From Dryocosmus kuriphilus (Eukaryota; Arthropoda; Insecta; Hymenoptera; Cynipidae): 64,000 bases of DNA. The notes beneath the pieces were generated by a model. It made no database searches. It saw only the letters and a program-made list of their open reading frames with translations, and had not been told where the DNA came from. The stretch lies in the NCBI GenBank assembly GCA_038277395.1, contig CM076196.1, positions 24,724,260 to 24,788,259 of the forward strand, written 5' to 3'. The number at the start of each line of letters is the position of its first letter. The stretch's first letter is position 1. The position numbers and the translations under genes are program-made. This document shows, in pieces, positions 34,222-46,150 of this stretch.

Positions 34222-36743
34222 AAAATATGTTATTCAAGAACATATCATAAACTGGACTGTAAAAGTTTAGGTCTGTTATTTTATTTAATGCTTTTTCCCC
34301 TTCTTTCTTAATGGAAACCATTTCCATAAAAATTCTCTTATAATAATTCTGCTCCTAATGTAAAATAGTAATGTCATCCCAATTTATAGCTTTCGAGTCA
34401 CCATTATGTAAAGAATGAATATGCTTTGCAATTTCTCTATGGCTTTTGCACAATGATTTATGTTATTATGATGTTCGTCTCTTCTAGTTTTTAAGGATCT
34501 TTTTGTTTGACCTATGTAAGATTGTCCACAAGAACAATTAAGTTTATATACCACATTACAATTTTCTAATTTTTCCAAAGGATCTTTATATAATTTTATA
34601 AAATAATTAAATTTTGAATCAATTCTGAATATTGTGGAAATATTATAGCGTTTGAAAATAGTCTACGAATTGGATATGAAATTTGAGGATAAAAGTTAAA
34701 TGATACAAAAATGTTTTTTTAGATTCAATAATAGGAGGATTATTAGTTACAGAATTTGTGGTGTTAATATTATTATTATTTAATTGAAATAGTCTAGAAT
34801 TAATATGTCTGTTACTAAATTGTACAGGATAATTGTTGTACCATAAGATTTTTTTAATAAAATTAATATTATCATGATGAAATTTTTTATCTGAAAGTGA
34901 GATTGCAGAATCAGTAATATTTTTAATAATATTGATTTTATGTTGAATAGGATGATTAGAGTTAAAATTTAAGATTCTACCAGAGTATGTTTGTTTTCTG
35001 TATCAATTCGTAGAAATGTTACCTAATTCGTCTCTAAAAAGTTGAATATTTAAGAAATTTATACATTTATCGGATTCATTTTCAAAGGTAAATTGTAATC
35101 TGTTATGATAACTGTTAAATTTAGAAATAATTTCAGAAATTTTATCTTTTGAAACGATTAGAAAAGTATCATCGACATAACGGAAGAATGAGAAAATTTT
35201 AAAGTTGAATTTTTTGAAAAAATTATGTTCTAAATCTTGTAGAACAATTTCAGATAAAATACCTGATATACGTGAACCCATAGCGGTGCCAAAATTTTGA
35301 TTATAATATATTTAATCGAATTGAAATGAGGTAGATTGCATTAAAAATGTGATACAATTTTTAAAATCATCATGAGAAATGTTGGTAAATTTTTTTAATA
35401 TAAGACCATCTATTATTTATACCAGAAAGGACGAGATCTAGTGGAATATTAGTGAATAAAGAAGAAACATCCAAGGCAAGAAAAACATGATTATCTGGAA
35501 TTTTTAAATTGATAATGTTATTGCGGAAAGTGATGGAATTTTTTATAAAGGAGTTTAGTTTAGGTATGGATTTAGAAAGAATATTGTTGATAAATTTTGA
35601 AAGAAAATATGTAGGTGTGTTAATATAGGAAACAACAGGTCTCAGAGGAATGTTATCTTTATGGATTTTTGGAAGACCATACATCCTAGCTAAATTGGTA
35701 TTCGAGACACAAAGTAAATTTTTATTAATATTTTTTAAATATCCTTTTTTTGTCCACTCTTTTATAAAAGAAGAAGTTGAATTTTGTAATTTTGTTAGAG
35801 GATTAGAATTTAATTGACTATAAGTATTAGAATCGCAAAGCATTGAATTCATCTTTGAAAAGTATGAAGATTTATCGAGAAGAACGGTGACATTTCCTTT
35901 ATCGGCTCGAGTAACAAAGCTATCTGGATTATTTTTGAAAAAATTTTTGGAAATTTTAATATTTTGTGCAATCTTTCTATCAGTATAAGAGATTCTATTG
36001 GGTTTTTTAAAATAGTTAGAAGTGAGAGAAAGAACTTTATGTCTAAATTCATTTAATGATTCTAGGGGTATTTTATCCAAATTCAACTCCAAATCTTTTA
36101 TAATTTCGGAAATGTGGTTGTTTTTGTTAGTTATAAAACTAGAGCTAAATTTTTCTCCTAGTCTAATTGTATCTATTACATTATCACGAATTATCTTATC
36201 TGACAAGTTTAAAAACCAAGGATCAAAAAGTTCAAATTTGTGGTTATTGATAGAAGACACATTTGAATTAATAGACTGAAGTTTCTGACATTTATTATTA
36301 AGAATTATTTCTTTTTTATAGTTATGATTATCATTAGAATGTTCAAATTCGTAAGTGAAAATAGCAAAATCTGAGTTTGACATTGAAATTTTAATTTTGT
36401 TTTTTGTAATTTCAAATTGATTATGTAAAAATTTTAAATGATTGTGTATATCTTTAATAACAATATTTCTGATCTGGTTACTCAACTTGTCAGTGACAAG
36501 TTTAAGTTTCTTGTTGCAAGAATTACTATACATGTGTAAATTATTTATGTTATGTGTACAATTTGTGATATGTTTAGGATGAAGATCCGAACGGCGACAT
36601 TTCAACAAAAAATTTTTCCTATGGATACATTTGTTTATATTGTCAGAAATTTTAAATAAATCCTTAGTTAATATTTTGATTGTTGATCCATACCTCCGAT
36701 GTAGATCTTCGAGCGATGTCATTGTCGTAAGTTGATAGTGCAA
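34222..36743 (-). pseudogene. PLE-3 copy 1 protein: N-terminal domain, RT, GIY-YIG endonuclease
   Basis: From ATG at 36743 the frame is open for 457 residues. It covers the N-terminal region (FDPWFLNLSDK), FVTRADKGNVTVLLDKSSYF near 35870, MYGLPKIHKDNIPLRPVVSY near 35660 and motif A (LALDVSSLFTNIPL) near 35470. It shifts at a T run near 35390, resumes with GSRISGILSEIVLQDLE at 35281 and keeps the catalytic FRYVDDTFLI near 35170. A stop lies at 35003. The GIY-YIG part lies at 34578-34222 (CNVVYKLNCSCGQSYIGQTK), with a break near 34440. Only a few lesions separate it from an intact gene. Confidence 0.88.
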
Positions 36744-36879
36744 TTATTAGTCAATGCATGTATATATAATATTAAGGAGAGATCGAATTTTTCTTCTTAA
36801 TTATTTAACGTCTGGGAATTAATGTAAATAAAAACCATTTTCGACACTTCCAGACTATGATATGAAGATGTTATTATTG

Positions 36880-36914
36880 ACGTTTCGTCATTTAATGAAA
36901 TGACCTCTTCAGAA
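36880..36914 (-). ncRNA. Hammerhead-like motif, canonical core (PLE-3 copy 1)
   Basis: The minus strand reads CUGAAGA, one G, a perfect 7 bp stem GUCAUUU/AAAUGAC with a CAUU loop, then GAAACGUC. It fits CUGANGA plus GAAA with one extra base. The half AAAUGACGAAACGUC is repeated at about 37122-37137 on the plus strand without the rest. Confidence 0.55.
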
Positions 36915-37200
36915 TACAGATGTTATCGATCTAATGGAAGTATGTAATGTATAATATGACAGTAGATTAAAAATATATAAATATAAGAAAATTGACTTAC
37001 TAAAAGTGTTGTGTAGTTTTCAATCCATTTTTTACAATTTGATTTTTTACGGAAGAAGATGAAAAAGGATGTTGCGACGATTGGAGTAAAATTTGTACAA
37101 TTTGTCAATAGAATCAAAAATGACGAAACGTCAATAATAACATCTTCATATCATAGTCTGGAAGTGTCGAAAATGGTCTTTATTTAAGTAAATGTCTGTT

Positions 37201-37793
37201 TTCTCTGTATTCTTTCAATAATTATCAATTTTAACCTGTTTTTATCACAAAAAATGTTACTATAATGTTAATCTAAATATGTGGAGTTCTACACAAGTGA
37301 CTACTAATTTTTGACGAATAATGTTTTTTGACGTGAACTTCACAAGTGCTTTAGGAAATTATTTTGAATACACAATTGGTTTGATTCCATAAGGTAAATT
37401 TCTTTATTTTAGATTTTTAATCATAAAAATTTATATTTAAATATTAACACTTCGTATAATTTTTTCAGCTGTTTTTTAAAAAAAAAAGGAAATTTTTCAA
37501 GAGCGGATTTTTCACAATTTTAACAGAGACCAAAGATAGAACAACGGTTCCTAATGTTTTTTATAATGTACCATACAAGATAATTTATTTTAATCCTGAA
37601 GAGGAATTCGTTCAGAACTCGAAACGTCGAGAAAATTGTATATATATGTAAGTTTTATATTTTACATTATATTGGAAACTAATGTCTGAGAAAAATGTGT
37701 CTTTTCACTATCCTTGTTGTTTTTCATGCATTAGAATGTAAAAATAGAACGAGTTGCTGGAAAAATAAAATACTTTTTTCATAAAAAGGTATA
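37201..37793. other. Sequence without gene; isolated pLTR-like piece
   Basis: AT-rich, with no ORF of note. It contains one hammerhead-like core (37594-37632), which suggests that an old Penelope-type terminal repeat lies here. Confidence 0.45.
37594..37632 (+). ncRNA. Hammerhead-like motif, canonical core but weak stem II
   Basis: CUGAAGA (37596-37602) and GAAACGUCGAG (from 37621) are intact. Stem II is poor at its base and relies on an inner GUUC/GAAC stem, so activity is doubtful. Confidence 0.35.
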
Positions 37794-39195
37794 AGGTAGT
37801 TGACCCAGTCCTCGATAGGAACCCAGTAGTCGATAACTTCGACGAATAAAGTGAATTTATATTATTTATTTTCATCATTTTATAGTAAAAAGAAGAGTTT
37901 GACGTTCAGAAAGTATCAATTATCAAATATGAATTGTATTGCTAGTCTGTGCTCGCGCCATCTGTGAGAAAAAAATAATATTAGACGTCGATCTCGGATG
38001 CGACACGTCTCTCGATGGTTTTGTAAGCCGTCATCCTAGCGGACAATCAAGTTTCTATCGGCGTTTCTGCTATGGTAATTATTATTTTTTCATGCCCTAA
38101 ATTGATAACTGTGTTGAAATTTAATTGAAATGGGCAAAGTCAATAAGGTAAGATATATAATTTATAATCGACATACCTATTAAATAACATTATCGACAAC
38201 CCCGTTTTCGTTTTACATATGTATCCAGTTGTCGATAGTCAATAATTTTGATTATTTCTTGTAGTAAATCTATATTTAAAATTATTCTTTCTATATTTTG
38301 AAGCCAATTTAGTGCTTAACAGCTTATTTGACTAATTACATAATTTTAAAAAGAAAAAATTTCACAAAAACATCTGTTCTAACCTCACTTCTGAACTTAT
38401 TGTTTTTCGTTGATAAAAGATTTTTAAGCTTTGAAATAATAAGTAAAAAAATAATAAGTAAAAATTAGGTGTAAGTACTACTCGCTGCCGTTTCCTATAT
38501 GGTAAAAGCTTTAAAAAATGCAAGTAAGTACCTAATGTTTTCGTGCAAGCTGTTTCTAATTTATAGGAGTTCATTTTACTAGTCGATTTCTTGCATTTTA
38601 AATGCTGTAAAATTATATTATCTATGAGAGGTGTATTCAGATCGAGTACATTTAATATATATTATATTTGATTTATTTTACCTCAAGTTCAGACATTGAC
38701 ATAAATATTTATATGTACTTTCGCTCGTTTGTGCTCAATTGTAAGGATCACTTATGCATTATAACTTTTATGAAAGGTGTTATATGTAAATCTTCGTTTG
38801 CTACTGTACAATTAATAATAAAAAATTGAATTTACTATTTTATTCATTGTAATTCCGATTTGAATAAAATATTTAACCTATAAGCTCCTGTGTATAACCT
38901 AACTTTTTCGTCAATATCGGGAACCTATCGAGGACTGGGTCTTCAGCTGATCGAAAACTGCTTCAGCCTGTAAAATGGCTATCGACAACTGCTCCCGGAA
39001 GATTCTCTTTTCAATTGTTTTTAAAAATATTACCTAAAGTAAAAGAAATATTTTTCTTGACATTTTCTATTAATAAAAGGTGTAAATTAACTGTTTAAAA
39101 CGATACAAGTACTATTTTATTTTATTCAGATAGTGTTTATAAAAAAAAAATACTCGAGTCTCTTCCTAAGCTATCGAGGACTGGGTCAACTACCT
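37794..39195. mobile_element. MITE, 1402 bp, 25 bp terminal inverted repeats, TA duplication
   Basis: The left end AGGTAGTTGACCCAGTCCTC is matched by the complement at the right end (GAGGACTGGGTCAACTACCT), and the element is flanked by TA on both sides (37792-37793 and 39196-39197). Related words such as CGAGGACTGGGT (38930), GTTGTCGATAG (38230) and GTAGTCGATAAC (37827) recur inside as subterminal repeats. There is no ORF, so it depends on a transposase made elsewhere, probably Tc1/mariner/pogo type given the TA target. Confidence 0.88.
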
Positions 39196-40304
39196 TAACT
39201 AGTAGACCGAAAAAACTCTAATATCTATAAAGAATCATGAAATAACGCTCAAAATATGAGTGTCACACAAGTCTAATCCCTTAATCATACTTTTTTAGAA
39301 TTTCTCATCATGAAAAGTTTCTTTCTTGTCAAAAGTGCACGGTATAGTTATAATATCAAATAAGCGGCACTGGTCAAAGGGGATGATGGTCTCGTATATG
39401 AGACGGATATCAAAAGGGGGAGAGTCAACTCCTGATCTACATGTAAAGTGACATTAAGGGCAGACGAACCTTGTTCGATTTTGTATAAAAGTACGCAGTA
39501 GTGTGACATTTTTTCAGAAATTGAAGCTGATATTAAATTTCTGAAAAGTTAGGAAATATAACGCAGAAGACGGTCACATGTTTCTTTGACGCTTCATATT
39601 ATTTCTACACGCAGAAAAATGAATCTTTTAAAGTTACAGATTCAAATCTGCTGGCCATTCCTGCTATTCTAACAAGTAAAATATGTTACAATAAGAGAGA
39701 AAATCTGTTAATGTTAACTCTATATGTATTTACAGAAAAGTTTCTGTTCAGGTATCTGCTAACGTAGCAGAAGTAATCTGTTATATTTACAACTTACATA
39801 ATCTGCTTCTAATAATTGAAGATTTGTTAATTTTACAGAAGAAAGCTGTAAATTTTACAGATTTCAATCTGTTTCCAATAGCAGAGTGAAACTTGATACT
39901 GCGAAAAATTACAGCAACCACACTCTCCTTGAGTCAAAAATGGGTCTTCTCACATCTCCTGTGAAAAATGCATGCAGAAAATGAATCTTTTAAATCTACA
40001 TATTCAATTATGCTGGATTTTTCTGCTATTATAGCAGGTAAAATATGTTACAGTACCAGATAAAATCTGTTCATGTTACAACTTGTGATGTGGTACATGG
40101 TACACGTCAAAAACAAAACACCACCCTGTATCTTGGAAGAGGATTCAGGATACTGTTGTGGGTAATTTTCGTTGGGCGCCAAATATAGAAGAAAAGTTTC
40201 TGTTAGAATCATCTGCTAACGCCCGACTTTAATCATTTTTCATTTGACAATTCATTCAGTCATTAATGAAGCTTTCATTATGATTTATTGTTAATAATAA
40301 TAAA
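39196..40304. repeat. Sequence without gene; two related CAGAAAAT-start repeats
   Basis: Segments starting at 39607 (ACGCAGAAAAATGAATCTTT) and 39969 (ATGCAGAAAATGAATCTTTT) are diverged direct copies, each with GTAAAATATGTTACA about 75 bp further on. Short mirrored words such as CTGTAAATTTTACAG occur between them. This looks like remnants of a non-autonomous transposon. 39200-39600 and 40120-40300 hold nothing I can name. Confidence 0.5.
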
Positions 40305-41568
40305 ATAATTATAATTAATTGTAGTCATTCATTATATTAACTAATATAAGGAAAAATTTTAATTATATAAAAAGAAAAAATAATTTTATTTCTTTTTATA
40401 ACAGGGTTAATTAAAAATATTTATAAAAATTAAAAGTTTTCCAAATTAATTAAATAAAAATTCATTGTTATATTTAATATTATAAAATTATTAAAAATTA
40501 TGTGTTATTCATATATAAAAATATCTTTTTCGAAAGCTATGAATAATTTTAAAATAAATGAATCTAAATCATTAATTGTATTTTTTAATTTTAAGGGACA
40601 AACTTGAAACTGAATATAATAAATAAATATTAATATTGCTAGTGTTTCAAATATAATTTAAAATCATTTAAGGCTTAAGAAAAAGCATTATGTCTTAAGT
40701 CTGAGAGAAAAATTACTTTCAATAAATTTTTTTTTAAAATTTCAATGGTTACTATTATTATTATCATTATTATTATGAAACAAACTAGAAAGTGCAGAAA
40801 ATAAAATCTATCTATTTGAATAATACTTATTATTGTTAATTATTATTAATACTATTGGGCTGATGGAGAAATGCCGAAAACTAAAATTCCTTACATTAGG
40901 AAATTTACGAAAACGAAAATTTCGGAATTTGAAAATTCTCGAAGTTGCAAATTCCCGACAATTTTAATATTAATTTAAAAAAATTTTCGAAATTAAGTGG
41001 GTTAAAATTTAATATTAATTAATATTAATTCTTAGATATGAATAACATCATTTTTAAAACTTAATTTTTGTAAATTTTAAAATATTAAATATAACATTAA
41101 ATGTTAATTCAACTAAATTCGAAAATGTTAAATTTTATAAATATTTTATCATACGATTGTGTCAGGAATAACTAAAAATATTCATAAAAACTGAAATTTT
41201 TGAAAAAAAATGAGTTAAAATTGAATATTTTATTTAACGATTTTAAATTATGAAAAATTAAGCTTCAAAAATGATATATTATTCTTATCAAAAATATCTT
41301 TTTAAAAAATAACATCCAACTTTAAAAATAAATAAATTTAATTAATTGATCAATTAAATTCTTTAATTTCAAGGAAAAAACTTCTAAATAAATATTACAA
41401 AATAATATTGGTATTAGAAATATTTTAAATATAATTTAAGATTATTTTAAGCTTAAGAAAAAGACTTTAATCTTCAACTTGAGAGAAAAATGGCTTTCAT
41501 TTAAAAATTTGTTTTATAATTTAAATGACTATTATTATTTTTATTAGATAATATTAATTATTATTAAT

Positions 41569-41612
<44 letters not shown>

Positions 41613-41622
41613 TATATGACTG

Positions 41623-41681
<59 letters not shown>

Positions 41682-42330
41682 ATAGTAATTAGGGTATAAT
41701 ATAATATAATTATTATAATATATCCATTTATATAATAATATTATAAATCCTATAAATATACAAATATTTATAAATTTATTTATATTAATAATTTAAAAAT
41801 AATAAATGTAATATTGATATAAGTATATATTTTTATTTATATTTATATAAATATATAATGTTAATTAATAATATATTAGGGATATATATTGTTATATGTA
41901 TTTTATGTAACATTTTAAAATTACGAAAAATTAAGCTTCAAAAATTATATATCATTCTTATCAAAAAATATTTTTTTAAGAAAGAACATCCAACTTTAAA
42001 ATAAATGAATCTAATTAATTGATTAATTAATTTTCTAATTTCAAGCAAAAAACCTCTAAATAAATATTACAGAATAATATTGATATTAAAAATATTTTCA
42101 ATGTAATTTAAGATTATTTTAAGCTTAAGGAAAAGCCTTTAATCTTCAACCTGAGAGAAAAATGGCTTTCATTTTAAAATTTGCTTTAAAATTTAAATGA
42201 CTATTATTATTATTAATTAAGTATATATAATATAAATATATCTATATAATATTATATATATAACTGTAATATATATATTGTTATATTAATTAGGGTATAC
42301 TATATTATAATTATTATAATATATCCATTT
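40305..42330. repeat. AT-rich repeat family, block 3, tandem, with (TA)n microsatellites
   Basis: Copies of GAGAGAAAAAT at about 40707, 41484 and 42157 and of TTAGGGTATA at 41690 and 42290 show a tandem unit of about 600-700 bp. (TA)n runs lie at 41572-41606 and 41625-41678. Words such as TTCCCGACAATTTTAATATT tie it to the blocks near 8.3 and 17 kb. There is no gene. Confidence 0.75.
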
Positions 42331-42629
42331 TGTGATGTTGCACTTTGGCACCCTCACAAGAGTTTAATTTTAAATTTAAATTTTAACGTAAGGACGAAGT
42401 ATTTGGCGTTGCGCGTAGAGTCGGCACTCCTTGGTCTGTTTGTATATTAATTTAAGTTAGATTAGTACATTTTGGTTTTGTTATTTTATTTTTTTATGGC
42501 AATTTGCGAGGATATTATTGCGGTCTTGAGTTGGGAAACTCGAGAATACTGTCTTCTCGTCGAGTCGTCGATTAGCGTCGGATGTCACCTCCTTTTCAGC
42601 GAGGCTTCTACAGTTCTGGGACCTTCGTC

Positions 42630-42675
42630 TACTTACTTCGGGTTACTTCGGGTTACTTCAGGTTACTTCAGGTTT
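42630..42675 (+). repeat. 11 bp minisatellite, four units
   Basis: The unit is about TTCRGGTTACT, repeated four times with one C-to-A change in the last two. It lies in the first tenth of the long TG...CA insertion. Confidence 0.7.
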
Positions 42676-42782
42676 ACGGGATTGTACTACCGATAGCCCT
42701 AGATCCAAGGCGAGTTCCAGGTGCGGGCGTACTAAGGAAAATTACATGCATTAAGGTAATTTAATTTTAAATTTTTTGGTAT

Positions 42783-42887
42783 CGGGCGAAACGACCACAA
42801 AGTCCGTCAGTGGACAGGCGTTTCTGCCGTATTAAAGTATCGGGCGAAATGACCACAAAGTCCGGCACTGGACAGGCATTTCCGCCA
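42783..42887 (+). other. Two tandem structured hairpins with a compensatory base-pair change
   Basis: Each copy (42785-42828 and 42843-42886) folds as an outer stem GGCGAAAYG / CRUUUC-y-GCC with one bulged base. The inner stem GUCC/GGAC has a six-base loop, and constant internal segments ACCACAAA (5' side) and AGG (3' side) separate the stems. In copy 1 the variable outer pair is C42792-G42820; in copy 2 it is T42850-A42878. Both partners changed together, as expected for a selected RNA structure. I do not recognise the fold. The copies repeat with a period of about 58 bp. Confidence 0.6.
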
Positions 42888-45375
42888 AATTTATCGGAGA
42901 AACTAAGCTAATGCCAGTTTATTTCTCAAAATATGTCGAGGGTTACGTGGGAAAAACCACCCTGCATCTGCTGGCAGCACGGTACAAACGTCAACCCTCA
43001 CCCCGAAGTTCAACCATCTCCAAAGGCTCTGCATTCTGCGGTTCGGATTCCTGCCAAGGAGAATTCGCGCCCAGGGAAACAGCCAACCAGCGAGAAGGGA
43101 GGAAGGAAGCGAGGAGAAGTAAAGGCATCCGAGCAGACTGGCGAGTAGAGGAGGAGAGGAGTTCGTCCATCCCACTCTTGACCGCAAGAACTCATGGACA
43201 CTGTCTTCGCGCGCTTTAGTTTCTCTCTCTTTTTCCCCACTCCGGCACCGGTCGACTTTCGGTAGCCTCAGAACGGCCGGCAGCACGAGTGGCTAGTCAG
43301 TGCGTCAGTACGCTCTATAGTGTAAGCGTGGAGCTTCGAATGCTGAGTCCTTTCCGTATAGACGACGACCGGTCAGTTTGTAATAAGGTACGAGTTTTTG
43401 TTTCAGGGTGGTTTGGCCAAGTACACGGAACGTGTTATTTGGTTGTATTTCTCCTTGGCCGAATCACCTTCTCGTAAGTCATTTTAATTGTTGAAATGTG
43501 GTACTAGCTTAATATATTTTGGAGTGCCGACGCCTGACCCCTCGTTCCCCGCAACTTCAATGTACTATGTTCCCGTTAAATTATATTTTGGAACTCCCTT
43601 TTACTGTAAATCCCTTTTGATCCTGTTTTATGACCCGTTTTCTTCGACCCTAACCATTAGATAAACTCACGACCCGTTCTGTCTCAAATCTCGCACGCTC
43701 TCTATGACTTACTTTGAACCCCTTTTTGACATGATTCCTTTTTTTTTATCGACCTCGAGCCTCCACTCTAGTACTTTGGTCCCGGGTCGGGAAGATATCT
43801 TTTATTTTTCTTGCAAGTGTATAATGTAGTTTGGTAATAAATAAACTCAGGTATGGAACACGCCATTAGGACCATGAAACGCAATCCCTTTGACATGACC
43901 CTTGCCCCCGCCACTTTTCGACCGATTTCATCGACACCCTCTCGACCTTGGTTAACTAACTACATTTATTGCCTTTTATTTATATTTTTGGGCCTCCATA
44001 CGTCATTTATTATGTGTTCTCGATACTTCCTCTTTTTTTTTTGTTTGTCATGAGAGCGTGTGTTGGTTGTTTCCCCTAACCCCGCTATATTAACGACTTT
44101 TTCTGTCTTATTATACTATTGTGAAAATATTTTAAGGTCCTATTTATTTTGGGACATTGACTTGTGGGTCATTGGTGACTAATTAAGAATGAAATATTGT
44201 ATTTTTAATAATTATTATCCTGGACGTTAAATTATTATTTTCATGCTTGCGTCTATTAATTTTGTAATTACGGTCGAGTGTCTTTGAAACGAACCTGTCG
44301 CTCACACTTTCTTATACAGCAACTTATGTGAACCCGTCTGTGTTTGGCGAAATATGTTTTCTTTCTAGTAGTTATTTTTAGGTGACCTCGAGCTCGATTT
44401 CCCCGTGTTATAAAATTATTTAATTAAAAACCCTCTCGAAGTGTAGCTTGCCTCGCGACCGTGCATCCCGACCCGTGAACTTTGTGAACTTTCCTGTTTA
44501 TTTCGATATCTCTGTTATATTTGCATTTTAGACTCTTTCCTTTTAGTTAAATTGAGGAATTTTTCAGGTATTTTGATTTCATAACTGCGTTCCGACAAGT
44601 GTAATGTAATAATCTTTTTCTTGTAAACTCGAGTAAATTTTACACTATTTGTAAATCATTGTCGTAATTTTAGAACATTTTCTCCCGATCGAGTGATCTG
44701 TAACGAAAATTAGATTTCACGGGTTTTCTTTTGTTATATTCATCAATAAATTGTTATTCTATTTTGTGTTTATATGAGGTCTTGCCAAAAATTTTATTCC
44801 CCCGAACACCCCCTCTACCTTTAGGAACTGAGCTGGCCATACGTTTTTTTTTTGGATTTATTCTTAATTTTCCGGGTATTAACGAAATTAGCCATATTTT
44901 GGATTTGGTAGAATTGTTCAGGTTATTATCGAAATTGAGGGAATTGGTATTAATTATTATCGTTTATTATCGTTCGGGACTTTGGGAAATTTTCTCGTTA
45001 TTTAGAACTCGAGCTCGGAACTATGGGTGATTAGCCTGGTGGGCCTTTGTTCGCTCATGGTCCAAGTGCGCTGTCAAGGTCGGGGATGATTAGCCTGGTG
45101 GCCTTGGTTTATCCTCTACCTGGCAAGCGTTAGAGTTGGTTAGGAAAATAAATACCAATTACCTCTCGGGTCGCTATTAGCTCTCCGTTTTAGTGTAATA
45201 TTTTCTTGTCGCTTCTAGGTTTCGAAAGTTTGTAAGGTCAATTGCAGATTGCCTTTATGAAGGCTGGCGCCCACCGGACATTCTGATTTTAATGTAATTT
45301 CGTATTTTCGACTTTATGCTTGTGCGTGGCTGAAAAGGACCATACTAACATTTCTATGAAAAAGGTCACGTCACA

Positions 45376-46150
45376 ATTTATATAATAATATTATAAATCC
45401 TATATTATATATATACATATATTATTATATATTATATATGGAATAGGCAGAGCAGCATATTATTTTTTTAGCTAAGTTTTTGGATATGAATAACGTATAA
45501 TTTTTAAAATTATATTATATATATATATATATATATAATCAATATATTATATGTAAATATATATATTTATTAAAACTAATATAATAATAAATATAATTAA
45601 TTACATTTTTTAAATATTTAATTTATTTATAAAATAAACATTAACATTTATTAATTCATAAAATAATTCATAAATAAAATGGAAAAATCCCGATAGTTTA
45701 TAATATTACCGAAGTTAAAAATTCCTGAATTTAAAAAATTTTTTAAAATTTTGTTAGTCAATGATTTTTAATCCTAATTAATGAATAATATATATTAGAA
45801 ATATAATAACTAATATAATATTAAATATTAAATATTACGATAAGAAAGTTTTCCTTTTTTGTTTCTTATACGGTAAGATTTTGGAAAATTAAGACTTGAC
45901 TTGTATTATATTCTTCGTTAAAAAAATATTTATGTTAATAAAAATATTAAATGAAATATTAATTAATATAAATTAAATTCACTTATTTTAGAATTAGATA
46001 TTGTTTTTAAAAAAGTTATTTAGACATGAATAACACATCATTTTTAATAATTGAAGAATATTGAATATAATAATTAATATTATTATTATTATTACTATTA
46101 CTATTATTTAATAAACTAGAAACGACAAAAACGACAAAAAAATACAAAAC
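45376..46150. repeat. AT-rich repeat family, block 4
   Basis: It continues block 3 beyond the TG...CA insertion (TTTATATAATAATATTATAA follows directly). It includes GGAAAAATCCCGATAGTTTA (45680) and AATAAACTAGAAACGAC (46110), both shared with 8.9-9.05 kb. There is no gene. Confidence 0.7.

Larger units (their letters stand above)
34175..37200 (-). mobile_element. PLE-3 copy 1, coding part and inner pLTR
   Basis: It continues the element begun at 23633-24351. The coding region runs leftwards from 36743. The repeat beginning ATTAAGGAGAGATCGAATTT (36770) is in the same orientation as at 23633, so the pLTRs are direct repeats here. The pLTR folds back: 36835-36893 is inverted at 37122-37182. Copy 2 (52477-55606) is close in sequence. 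Confidence 0.82.
42331..45375. mobile_element. 3045 bp TG...CA insertion resembling a very long solo LTR
   Basis: The ends are TGTGATGTTG and CGTCACA (complement TGTGACG). ATTT is duplicated on both sides (42327-42330 and 45376-45379). The unbroken site, CCATTTATATAATAATATT, is present once at 41724-41742 in the neighbouring tandem unit. The insert is far richer in GC than its surroundings and has no protein-coding ORF that I recognise. It contains an 11 bp minisatellite (42630-42675), two tandem hairpins (42783-42887), AATAAATAAA near 43838, and a duplicated phrase GATTAGCCTGGTGG (45029 and 45090). TG...CA ends with a 4 bp duplication fit an LTR-retrotransposon solo LTR, although 3 kb would be unusually long. 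Confidence 0.7.

Noticed and set aside
42903..43286. 127-codon minus ORF and overlapping 102-codon plus ORF in the TG...CA insertion
   Set aside because: The region is locally GC-rich, which lengthens chance ORFs; the two overlap on opposite strands and neither shows a recognisable domain.
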